Source: JAWXTP01 sp044433415 (GTDB taxonomy: Bacteria; Bacteroidota; Bacteroidia; Bacteroidales; Rikenellaceae). From it: DNA of 30,434 nt. The notes below the pieces were generated by a model. The model was not told the DNA's origin, did no database searches, and saw only the letters and a list, made by a program, of their open reading frames with translations. Below are positions 1 through 6,844 of the stretch, in pieces. A program made the translations under genes and the position numbers. The stretch lies in NCBI GenBank assembly GCA_044433415.1, contig JAWXTP010000024.1, positions 1 through 30,434 on the forward strand, written 5' to 3'. The stretch's first letter is position 1. Every line of letters begins with the position of its first letter.

Positions 1-115
1 TATGAACTCTAATATTAAATGATTGAAATTATTGATATTTAGTAATTTAAAATGCTAGTTAATAAATATATTATTGTAAAAATTCTTCCGACCAAGAATG
101 GTCATAAGGGTCGCG

Positions 116-238
116 GCAAGCGACTAAATAACGATTAATGATTAATTACGACAAGCGATCACAATATACAAAATCCCCACACAACATGCGTTGAGTGGGG
201 ATTAATATAATAAAATTCAACTATATTTAGTCGCTTGC
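116..238. repeat. Inverted-repeat element with nested hairpin
   Basis: A perfect 15-base inverted repeat (116-130, GCAAGCGACTAAATA, and 224-238) encloses about 93 bases. Inside is a second hairpin with 14-base arms (172-185 and 190-203), one mismatch and an ATGC loop. Between them lie the words TGATTAAT and CGACAAGCGA. Related words recur at 13672-13690, 15249-15265 and 30367-30410, so this is probably one copy of a dispersed intergenic element. It encodes no visible protein. The inner hairpin could act as a terminator, but it has no clean T-run. Confidence 0.7.
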
Positions 239-329
239 GCGTTTAACTAGAGACCAGGGTTGTTGCCATGAGCGGTTAATAACGTCCACGACTGTCCGCT
301 TTTTCCAAGAATGGCTTAGATTTTTTGCG

Positions 330-388
330 TTTTTCGGAAAAGAACGCGGAGCAGCCTCGACGGCTGTGAGCACTTCTTTTTCGAAAAA
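330..388. repeat. Large imperfect hairpin, possible terminator of the DUF4290 gene
   Basis: Outer arms of 15 bases (330-344 and 374-388) pair apart from one G-T position. They are followed by a symmetric 7 x 7 internal loop and an inner stem CAGCC/GGCTG (352-356 and 362-366) around a TCGAC loop. It is richer in G and C than its surroundings. It lies about 60 bases beyond the stop codon of the minus-strand DUF4290 gene, so it may end that transcript; it could also be part of a repeat element. Confidence 0.5.
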
Positions 389-450
389 GGTGAAAAATGT
401 AGGCCGTTATTGGGAAAAGCCTTCCCAGTCTCAAATAACGACACCCAAGA

Positions 451-1137
451 CTACTTATGGAATCTCCTAACGGGACTAGCAGGTACAATATTTTTCTTGA
501 AACCTGCCCCATACTTGACTGTACGTTGCCCTGGTCTGACACTTTCTGGACGTCTTCCACTTTTAGGAGACACCTTTGAATTTCTATATGCAATCTTAGT
601 AGAATTCAAAGAGTCATCATCCAATGAAATTACCCCATTAGAAAACTTCTTAATATCATTTATTATAACTTCATCAGATGGAAACTCCTGATTATACTCG
701 TAAGATTTAAATTTCATAAATTTAGATACATCTAAAGCTATAATCTCACGAACATCCTCATCATAGTCCTTAATTAAATCAATTACACGCCTAATATTGT
801 TCCCATATTGTTTATATGTTAATTTACCCGCAGGATAGCACAATTTTTGCGGTTTGTACATAAGTGCTTCATCAGATGGGATAGGATACGGGGAATCAAC
901 ATCTAAATCAAATCCTGCCATTATAAATAAATGGTCCCATAGTTTGTGTCTGAAATCTGTTGTGTCACGAAGTTGAGAGTTTAAGTTACCCATAACCGCA
1001 ATCACAGCATGTGCTTGAAGAGTTCTTTCCTCTCTATCCTCAATATCTCTAAGCGATTTTGCCATGTATTGAATATGACGGCCATATTCAGGTAAAACTA
1101 ACTTACTACGTTGAGAGTTGTAATGTTTGTCATTCAT
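451..1137 (-). CDS. DUF4290 family protein
   Basis: Protein of 228 residues that I recognise as DUF4290, a family found almost only in Bacteroidota and without a known function. The N-terminal half carries the family's typical stretches: residues 12-21 (KLVLPEYGRH), DREERT, then MGNLNSQLRD and HKLWDHLFIMA. The last 45 or so residues are basic, rich in Arg, Lys, Ser and Pro, and look disordered, which may suggest nucleic-acid binding, though this is inference. There is no signal peptide or membrane segment. In many relatives the gene precedes murA; here only repeat DNA follows it. The start at 1137 fits the family's N-terminus. A possible promoter element lies about 230 bases upstream. Confidence 0.85.
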   Translation of the reverse strand: MNDKHYNSQRSKLVLPEYGRHIQYMAKSLRDIEDREERTLQAHAVIAVMGNLNSQLRDTTDFRHKLWDHLFIMAGFDLDVDSPYPIPSDEALMYKPQKLCYPAGKLTYKQYGNNIRRVIDLIKDYDEDVREIIALDVSKFMKFKSYEYNQEFPSDEVIINDIKKFSNGVISLDDDSLNSTKIAYRNSKVSPKSGRRPESVRPGQRTVKYGAGFKKNIVPASPVRRFHK

Positions 1138-1369
1138 AAAAAATATAGTGTTTTTAAGTCGCTATTTAAATATTATGCTTCTGGGTACAATAAAAAATAT
1201 TTTTATTTATAAAGCATATAACAGTGTACAGACCAAATAGTTCTAATAAGGGAACCGAATAATTTATTGTATCATGCAGAATAAAAAACAAATTATTACA
1301 ATAAAATATACAATTTTTACATAGTTTATCACTATCTTAGCGACTATATTTAAGATTACAATTGCTGTG

Positions 1370-1377
1370 CAAATATA
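1370..1377 (-). promoter_or_regulatory. Possible -7 element for the DUF4290 gene
   Basis: The minus strand reads TATATTTG, matching the Bacteroidota -7 consensus TAnnTTTG. No good TTG lies at the expected distance upstream, and the leader to the ATG at 1137 would be about 225 bases long. The interval 1138-1369 is very AT-rich and shows no small gene. The site also lies just upstream of the regulator gene on the other strand, so its role is uncertain. Confidence 0.3.
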
Positions 1378-1413
1378 CAAAAATTATTGAACAATTTAAA
1401 AATTAACTACAAA

Positions 1414-2613
1414 ATGACTAAAATTCTTATCATAGACGATGAAAGATACATTAGAAACTCCTTAAAAGAAGCCTTATCTTACGAGTCTTATTCTGTAAGT
1501 ACATCTGAAAATTGCAATGAAGCATTAGAGCTTATGACAAAGACAAATTTTGACCTTATAGTCTCAGATGTTAAAATGGAGGGAATGGACGGAATTGAGT
1601 TTTTATGTCACATTTCAAATAATGAAATGTATCAACACATACCTGTAATAATTATTACAGGACATGGCAATGTAGAAATAGCCGTAAGAGCACTTAAAAA
1701 CGGCGCCTTTGACTTCATTGAAAAACCTATAGATCTAGGTGCCTTTCTATCTTCTGTGAAAAATGCGCTAGACAAAAAAGAAAATGTTAAAGAAGCTAAA
1801 AAAACCATTAGAAGAAAAAAGATAAAAGAAACAGTTTGTCCTATTATAGGAGAATCAGAAGGCATCAAAAACGTTAAAAGACTTATTCAAAAGGTTGCTC
1901 CTTCTGAAGCACGCGTTTTGATTACTGGCTCGAACGGCACAGGGAAAGAACTTATAGCACGTGAAATACACAGAACAAGTCACCGCTGCAATGAAGTATT
2001 TATTGAAGTTAACTGTGCTGCTATACCATCAGAGCTAATAGAAAGTGAAATGTTCGGTCATGAAAAAGGTTCTTTCACATCAGCTGACAAATTACGTAAA
2101 GGCAAATTTGAATTAGCAAACGAAGGGACTCTATTTTTAGATGAAATTGGAGACCTGCCACTTGCCGCTCAAGCTAAGTTACTAAGAGTACTACAAGAAA
2201 AAAAGATTTGCAGAGTTGGAGGCGATAAGGATATCAATGTTAATGTTCGTGTAATTGCCGCAACAAACAAGAACCTTAGAGAAGAAACAAGATTAGGTCA
2301 TTTCAGAGAAGATTTATATCATAGGTTAAGTGTAATTATAATACACGTACCAGATTTAAACCAAAGGAGAAAAGATATTCCTATATTAATAGACTACTTC
2401 TTAGAAAAAGCGGCAATGAGTGAAAATATTTCAAAATGCAAAATAACAGAAGGTGCCTTAAACATGCTTTCAGAATTAGACTGGAGCGGAAACATTAGAG
2501 AACTCCTTAATGTTATTGAAAGACTCGTTGTTTTTACAAAGGAACCTGATATCTCTGAAACTATAATTAATGAAAAAGATATTGAAGAGTATGTTATAAA
2601 ATACCTACATTAA
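1414..2613 (+). CDS. Sigma-54-type response regulator without a DNA-binding domain
   Basis: An NtrC/AtoC-class two-component regulator, 399 residues from the ATG at 1414. A TTG at 1387 in the same frame would add nine residues, but the receiver fold begins naturally at MTKILIIDDE, so I prefer the ATG. The receiver domain (about 1-120) has acidic D8 and D9, phosphoacceptor D52 and the ITGHG and EKP switch positions. The AAA+ domain (about 140-375) has Walker A GSNGTGKE, a GAFTGA-loop variant GSFTSA, Walker B TLFLDEIGD and a NIREL helix. The chain ends about 20 residues later, without the Fis-type helix-turn-helix of NtrC. Homologues of this length with GSFTSA are, as I recall them, common in Bacteroidota, so this is probably the normal form of its class and not a truncation. 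No kinase gene lies next to it. Confidence 0.9.
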   Translation: MTKILIIDDERYIRNSLKEALSYESYSVSTSENCNEALELMTKTNFDLIVSDVKMEGMDGIEFLCHISNNEMYQHIPVIIITGHGNVEIAVRALKNGAFDFIEKPIDLGAFLSSVKNALDKKENVKEAKKTIRRKKIKETVCPIIGESEGIKNVKRLIQKVAPSEARVLITGSNGTGKELIAREIHRTSHRCNEVFIEVNCAAIPSELIESEMFGHEKGSFTSADKLRKGKFELANEGTLFLDEIGDLPLAAQAKLLRVLQEKKICRVGGDKDINVNVRVIAATNKNLREETRLGHFREDLYHRLSVIIIHVPDLNQRRKDIPILIDYFLEKAAMSENISKCKITEGALNMLSELDWSGNIRELLNVIERLVVFTKEPDISETIINEKDIEEYVIKYLH

Positions 2614-2752
2614 AAATTTTACAGAAGATATATTTGCACAACACACCCCTATTTTTAAATAAATACACAAAAAAACACAAGAAATAAACTTCTTAAAAAT
2701 CAATATTTTACAAAAAAACTTGTAATTTTAACAAAAAAAAACACTCAAAAAA

Positions 2753-2784
2753 TTTGGATAATAAATATAAAATCCATACATTTG
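2753..2784 (+). promoter_or_regulatory. Promoter of tRNA-Gln
   Basis: TTTG at 2753-2756, then 20 bases, then TACATTTG at 2777-2784: a near-perfect Bacteroidota housekeeping promoter (TTG, 19-20 bases, TAnnTTTG). Transcription should begin about 2790, some 25 bases before the mature tRNA end. The 140 bases between the regulator's stop codon and this site are A-rich and show nothing else. Confidence 0.8.
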
Positions 2785-2814
2785 CATCGTCTTAATTGAG
2801 AGACACAAATTGAT

Positions 2815-2885
2815 TGACCCATGGTGTAATGGTAACACAGCAGATTTTGGTTCTGTCGTTCAAGGTTCGAGTCCTTGTGGGTCAA
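2815..2885 (+). tRNA. tRNA-Gln (anticodon TTG)
   Basis: Full cloverleaf. The acceptor stem pairs TGACCCA (2815-2821) with TGGGTCA (2878-2884). The D arm contains AATGGTAAC. The anticodon stem pairs GCAGA with TCTGT around the loop TTTTGGT, giving anticodon TTG. The T arm is CAAGG, TTCGAGT, CCTTG (2861-2877). The discriminator is A at 2885, and CCA is not encoded. It reads CAA and, by wobble, CAG codons. It has its own promoter and a terminator directly after it, so it is a one-gene transcript. Confidence 0.97.
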
Positions 2886-2886
2886 C

Positions 2887-2919
2887 AAAAGGCTTCAAGC
2901 AATGCTTGAAGCCTTTTTT
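2887..2919. terminator. Terminator after tRNA-Gln, perhaps bidirectional
   Basis: Perfect inverted repeat: AAAAGGCTTCAAGC at 2887-2900, mirrored at 2904-2917, with a 3-base loop and a following run of T. It ends tRNA-Gln transcription. On the minus strand it lies 12 bases beyond the stop codon of the hydrolase gene (2931), where the A-run becomes a short T-run, so it may serve both sides. Confidence 0.9.
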
Positions 2920-2930
2920 GTATGTATACA

Positions 2931-3776
2931 TTATATAGTTAACCTATCCCCTGTTGACAGGTATTCTAACTTATCAGGCAATCTTTCTTTCATAACTTGA
3001 AATGCCCCAAGACCTGTACAGTGACAAGTATAAATCTTACCTTCACATAAACAATCTAAAGTATCAGCTATATCACAAGCATAATCTTTTGCTTCTAGCT
3101 CGGTCATTTCACGGAATATATTTTTTAAATGAAACCCTCCTACAATATTCTTTATAGGTTTCTCTGGAAACTCCTGTTGAACACTTCGTGCGATATTTAC
3201 TATCCCATTATGACTACAGCTACTTATTATAATCACATGTTCTTCCTCCTCGATTACAACAAAAAGTTCATGTTTAAATTTATCGGGACGTAATACAAAA
3301 CACCTTCTCTCTAAAAGTCGTGAATCCTTACAAAAATAATATTCATTATCAACATGATTAGACCTTAACCATAGATTATTATCAAGCTCTAATTTATCGT
3401 CAATAAATACAAACCTATCTTTATGTGTTTTAAAAACAGATTTTGCACAACCTATATTCTTCCAATAAAAACGTCTCTTGCTAAAAAAATGAGATTGCGC
3501 TGCTTTTTTTATATAAACTTTCACATGCTTATTTATGGCAAACAAAGATTCTAAACCTCCAATGTGATCATAATGATTATGTGATATTATTACAGCATCA
3601 AGCTCTTTTAAGTCTACACCTAACTCCACAGCATTTGCTAGAAACTTATTTGATGCTCCTGTATCGACCAGATAACGCTTACCGTTATATGTAAAAAAGA
3701 GAGATAGTCCATGCTCACTTTGCAACGGACTACTCTCTTCTTTTGTGTTTTCTATTATAGTGACAAGTTCTACCAT
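2931..3776 (-). CDS. Metallo-beta-lactamase-fold hydrolase
   Basis: Protein of 281 residues with the metal-binding motif HNHYDHIGG (H66, H68, D70, H71), an N-terminal VDTGAS strand, and later histidines in SSCSHNG and GGFHL that would complete the two-metal site. The arrangement resembles the subgroup annotated as 7,8-dihydropterin-6-methyl-4-(ribofuranosyl)aminobenzene 5'-phosphate synthase-like, but the substrate cannot be told from the sequence, and many members are general metal-dependent hydrolases. There is no signal peptide, so it should act in the cytoplasm. It begins only 16 bases after lpxD on the same strand and is probably co-transcribed with it; this closeness does not by itself place it in lipid A synthesis. 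Confidence 0.85.
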   Translation of the reverse strand: MVELVTIIENTKEESSPLQSEHGLSLFFTYNGKRYLVDTGASNKFLANAVELGVDLKELDAVIISHNHYDHIGGLESLFAINKHVKVYIKKAAQSHFFSKRRFYWKNIGCAKSVFKTHKDRFVFIDDKLELDNNLWLRSNHVDNEYYFCKDSRLLERRCFVLRPDKFKHELFVVIEEEEHVIIISSCSHNGIVNIARSVQQEFPEKPIKNIVGGFHLKNIFREMTELEAKDYACDIADTLDCLCEGKIYTCHCTGLGAFQVMKERLPDKLEYLSTGDRLTI

Positions 3777-3792
3777 AACATATTTTATTTAT

Positions 3793-4842
3793 TTATTTTG
3801 CTAACAATTCCTTAATCGCCGCAAGCTCTTTCTCTAAAGAGCGAATTTTCTCACTCATTTGAGGAAGTGATTTAAATTGAATACTTGAACGTTGAAAATC
3901 TCTCAAATTAAATGCTGGAGTCCCCATTAAAATCTGACCTTCAGTTTTTACCATGGATGCTACTCCTGATTGTGAAGCCACTATAGTTCTAGGAGCAATT
4001 TTAATATGACCTGCCACGCCTACTTGTCCTGCAATTGTAGAATTGTGCCCTATTGTTGTAGAACCCGCGATACCAGTTTGTGCAACTATTACTGTATCGT
4101 GCTCTACTACCACATTATGACCTAATTGAATTAAGTTGTCTAGTTTAACGCCATCACCAATTCGTGTAGACCCCATAGTAGCTCTATCTATACATGTATT
4201 AGCTCCGATTTCAACATTGTTACCTATCACAACATTTCCGATTTGTGCAATTTTTTTATAAGTACCATCAGGCTGTGGAGCAAAACCAAAACCATCAGCA
4301 CCTATAACGCAACCAGCATGAAGAATTGCATTATCACCTACCACACAGTCAACATAAATCTTAACCCCAGGATAAAGAGTTACATTATTTCCAATTTTCA
4401 CATTTTTACCTATGTAAACCTGAGGATGAAATTTAACATCTTTACCAATTTTAGCACCTTTCTCAATAACCACAAAATCACCAATATAAGCACTTTCATC
4501 TATTTCTACACTGCTGTGCACAGAAGAAAGAGAGCTAACACCTGGAACAATTTCATTGCGGTGAGCATCATACATCTCTAACAACTGAGCAAAACAAGAA
4601 TAAGAATCCTTAACTTTTATCAAAGTTGGCTCTACTGCTGTTTTAGGCGTATAATCTTTGTTAACAATAACAATAGAAGCCTTAGTTGTATATATATATT
4701 GTTCGTATTTCAAATTTGCAAGAAAAGCTAAATTACCCGCTTTAGCTTCTTCTATTTTTGCTACCGAGTTAACTCTTGCTTCTTTGCTACCTACTATTTC
4801 GCCACCTAAAAATGACGCTATCATCTCCGCTGTAAATTCCAT
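3793..4842 (-). CDS. lpxD: UDP-3-O-acylglucosamine N-acyltransferase
   Basis: Third step of lipid A synthesis: LpxD adds the N-linked hydroxyacyl chain from acyl carrier protein to UDP-3-O-acylglucosamine, at the cytoplasmic side of the inner membrane. An N-terminal uridine-binding domain (about 1-100) is followed by a long left-handed beta-helix of hexapeptide repeats such as IGKNVK and IGNNVT. The family block GADGFGFAP is present, and the histidine in QLGHN is the likely catalytic base. A C-terminal helix ends the chain. I start at the ATG at 4842 (MEFTAEM), where homologues begin; an ATG at 4854 would add four residues. In many Bacteroidota lpxD sits beside lpxC/fabZ; here it is followed only by the hydrolase gene. 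Confidence 0.95.
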   Translation of the reverse strand: MEFTAEMIASFLGGEIVGSKEARVNSVAKIEEAKAGNLAFLANLKYEQYIYTTKASIVIVNKDYTPKTAVEPTLIKVKDSYSCFAQLLEMYDAHRNEIVPGVSSLSSVHSSVEIDESAYIGDFVVIEKGAKIGKDVKFHPQVYIGKNVKIGNNVTLYPGVKIYVDCVVGDNAILHAGCVIGADGFGFAPQPDGTYKKIAQIGNVVIGNNVEIGANTCIDRATMGSTRIGDGVKLDNLIQLGHNVVVEHDTVIVAQTGIAGSTTIGHNSTIAGQVGVAGHIKIAPRTIVASQSGVASMVKTEGQILMGTPAFNLRDFQRSSIQFKSLPQMSEKIRSLEKELAAIKELLAK

Positions 4843-4956
4843 ATCTTTTAGCATTTAAATTTATTCTAAAACTTTAGGAAACTTCTAAAAACTGAATTTT
4901 AACATTTTGAAATAAAACCAATTTATAGAACTCCCCCTTTATCTAGTTTAGTTCTG

Positions 4957-4964
4957 CAAATATA
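4957..4964 (-). promoter_or_regulatory. Possible -7 element for lpxD
   Basis: The minus strand reads TATATTTG, matching TAnnTTTG, about 115 bases before the lpxD start. A convincing TTG at the right distance is missing, so the call rests on the -7 word and its place alone. Confidence 0.4.
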
Positions 4965-5165
4965 AACAAAGTTTTTCATATTAAGTTATCTTTAAATTTT
5001 ATTAATTGACAACTTCTTACGTATCTAGAGCTAAACATTCACAAAAACTACACAAAAACGAAAAACGGAATTAAAAATAATTTAAATTTTCTAATAAAAA
5101 CCAACAAAATATACCACTATAAAATAAAAAATACAAATATTAACAAAACTATTAATAAAAAGTAA

Positions 5166-5173
5166 TATATTTG
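5166..5173 (+). promoter_or_regulatory. Possible -7 element for cysS
   Basis: TATATTTG matches the Bacteroidota -7 consensus and lies about 137 bases before the cysS ATG. No clear TTG lies 19-20 bases upstream. If it is used, the transcript has a leader of about 130 bases with two hairpins. Confidence 0.4.
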
Positions 5174-5191
5174 TAAGTTGTTTGGGATTTG

Positions 5192-5227
5192 CTCAAAATA
5201 AAACATTTTTAAGGCTTTATTTTTGAG
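5192..5227 (+). other. Leader hairpin 1 of cysS
   Basis: CTCAAAATAAA (5192-5202) pairs with the complementary 5216-5227, with one bulged base and a 13-base loop. The stem is AT-rich and no T-run follows, so I do not call it a terminator. Confidence 0.35.
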
Positions 5228-5262
5228 TAGATTAACAATATACTAATCACATATTTATTTCT

Positions 5263-5291
5263 TATACTTTAGATACACAAATCTAAGTATA
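5263..5291 (+). other. Leader hairpin 2, just before the cysS start
   Basis: TATACTTTAGAT (5263-5274) pairs with ATCTAAGTATA (5281-5291) apart from one bulged T, closing a 6-base loop. It ends 18 bases before the cysS ATG, close enough to affect ribosome access. Whether it has a function cannot be told from one sequence. Confidence 0.4.
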
Positions 5292-5309
5292 CAACGATTT
5301 CAAAAAATT

Positions 5310-6770
5310 ATGGAATTAAAAGTTTATAATACTTTAACACGAAAAAAAGAGATTTTTGAACCTTACAACCCTCCTTTTGTAGGTTTATATGTTTGCGGAC
5401 CTACAGTTTACGGAGATCCACATCTTGGTCACGCTCGTCCGTCGATAACTTTCGACTTACTATTTAGATTCCTAAAATCTTTAGACTATAAAGTTCGTTA
5501 CGTTAGAAATATTACTGACGTTGGTCACCTTGAACACGACGCTGATTCAGGAGAAGACAAAATTGCTAAAAAAGCAAGACTAGAACAACTAGAACCTATG
5601 GAAGTGGCTGGTTACTACATTAACCGCTACCGCGATGCTATGAAACAAATTAATGTTCTTCCCCCTAGCATTGAGCCTTACGCTTCTGGTCACATCATAG
5701 AACAGATAGAATATGTAAAAACTATACTTGAAAAAGGCTTTGCTTACGAAAGCAATGGCTCTATATATTTCGACATAGAGGCATATAATAAGCAACATAA
5801 CTATGGCAAACTATCTGGTCGTGTACTTGAGGATATGTTAAATACCACTCGTGACCTAGACGGCACTAGCGATAAGAAATGTTCTGCGGATTTTGCTCTT
5901 TGGAAAAAAGCATCACCTGAACACATCATGCGTTGGCCTTCACCTTGGAGTGACGGATTCCCTGGCTGGCACTTAGAGTGTTCTGCAATGAGTACTAAAT
6001 ACTTAGGAAAACAATTTGACATACACGGAGGTGGTATGGACCTTATGTTCCCTCACCACGAATGTGAGATTGCTCAAAGTACAGCTGCTACAGGACAAGA
6101 AAGTGTAAAATATTGGATGCACAACAATATGATTACAATTAACGGACAAAAGATGGGTAAATCTTTAGGTAACTTCATTACTCTAGAGGAACTTTTCAAT
6201 GGAACCCACGAGCTTCTTGAAAAGGCTTACTCACCTATGGCTATTCGTTTCTTCATACTTCAAGCTCACTATAGAAGCACCTTAGACTTCTCTAACGAAG
6301 CTCTACAGGCTGCCGAAAAAGGTCTAGAGCGCCTTATGAAAGCGGTGGCTACTGTAGATAAGTTAAAACCTTCTGCAAAAACTTCTTTTGAAGGTGGCAT
6401 TACTTTATACGAAAAAGCAATGGAAGCTATGTGTGACGATTTAAACAGCCCTATAGCAATCTCTGTTTTATTTGAATGGGTAAAAACTATCAACTCTATA
6501 TACTCTAACGAAATGACTATTTCTGCTGAGGACTTAGCTGAATTAAAAACTCAACTTAACAAAGTTGTTTTTGAGGTACTAGGTTTCCAAGAAGAAAATA
6601 ACAATTCTGATAAGGATAGAGTTGCAGGGTTGATTAACATGATATTAGACGTTCGTCAGTCAGCTAAACAAAACAAAGATTGGGCTACTAGCGACCAAAT
6701 ACGTAACGAACTTACTGCTTTAGGTGTAACAGTCAAAGACAGAAAAGACGGTGTAGACTGGGAGTTATAA
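5310..6770 (+). CDS. cysS: Cysteinyl-tRNA synthetase
   Basis: Class I synthetase of 486 residues, the usual length, charging tRNA-Cys in the cytoplasm. The zinc-bound active site is visible: C29 in YVCGPTVYGD, a cysteine in HLECSAMS, and HHECE. The HIGH motif is HLGH (38-41) and the KMSKS motif is KMGKS (281-285). A DALR-type helical domain and a short C-terminal domain ending in DRKDGVDWEL follow. The ATG at 5310 gives the normal N-terminus, MELKVYNTLTRKKE. The gene stands 74 bases before dsbD on the same strand. I see no T-box or other tRNA-sensing element in the leader. Confidence 0.98.
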   Translation: MELKVYNTLTRKKEIFEPYNPPFVGLYVCGPTVYGDPHLGHARPSITFDLLFRFLKSLDYKVRYVRNITDVGHLEHDADSGEDKIAKKARLEQLEPMEVAGYYINRYRDAMKQINVLPPSIEPYASGHIIEQIEYVKTILEKGFAYESNGSIYFDIEAYNKQHNYGKLSGRVLEDMLNTTRDLDGTSDKKCSADFALWKKASPEHIMRWPSPWSDGFPGWHLECSAMSTKYLGKQFDIHGGGMDLMFPHHECEIAQSTAATGQESVKYWMHNNMITINGQKMGKSLGNFITLEELFNGTHELLEKAYSPMAIRFFILQAHYRSTLDFSNEALQAAEKGLERLMKAVATVDKLKPSAKTSFEGGITLYEKAMEAMCDDLNSPIAISVLFEWVKTINSIYSNEMTISAEDLAELKTQLNKVVFEVLGFQEENNNSDKDRVAGLINMILDVRQSAKQNKDWATSDQIRNELTALGVTVKDRKDGVDWEL

Positions 6771-6844
6771 ACTCAAAAAAGGATTCTATAATGAACAACA
6801 ATCTCCTTTTAGGAATTTTATATTAATAAATTAACATAAATTTT

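Larger units (their letters stand above)
1..450. other. Gene-free, repeat-rich stretch downstream of the DUF4290 gene
   Basis: No convincing gene is visible here. The stretch holds an inverted repeat enclosing a hairpin (116-238), a second large imperfect hairpin (330-388) and a small one (stem 411-416 with 422-427). An open frame on the minus strand (276-593) runs through the hairpin and into the 3' end of the DUF4290 gene; its composition is poor and no family is recognisable. The left edge of the window cuts the region, so what lies further left is unknown. The hairpins may end transcription of the DUF4290 gene. Confidence 0.6.
4859..5309. other. Divergent intergenic region between lpxD and cysS
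   Basis: About 450 very AT-rich bases without a supported gene. It holds a candidate -7 element for lpxD on the minus strand (4957-4964), one for cysS on the plus strand (5166-5173), and two hairpins in the presumed cysS leader (5192-5227 and 5263-5291). The middle part, about 5000-5160, is homopolymer-rich and shows nothing that I can name. Confidence 0.7.

Noticed and set aside
276..593. Minus-strand open frame of 105 codons
   Set aside because: It overlaps the end of the DUF4290 gene in another frame and then runs through a large hairpin; the composition is Ser-, Arg- and Cys-rich with no recognisable domain.
1387..1413. TTG start for the sigma-54-type regulator
   Set aside because: It adds nine residues with no family counterpart; the ATG at 1414 gives the standard receiver start.
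4243..4581. 112-codon open frame on the plus strand
   Set aside because: It lies fully inside lpxD on the opposite strand and shows Asn/Ile-rich shadow composition from the hexapeptide repeats.
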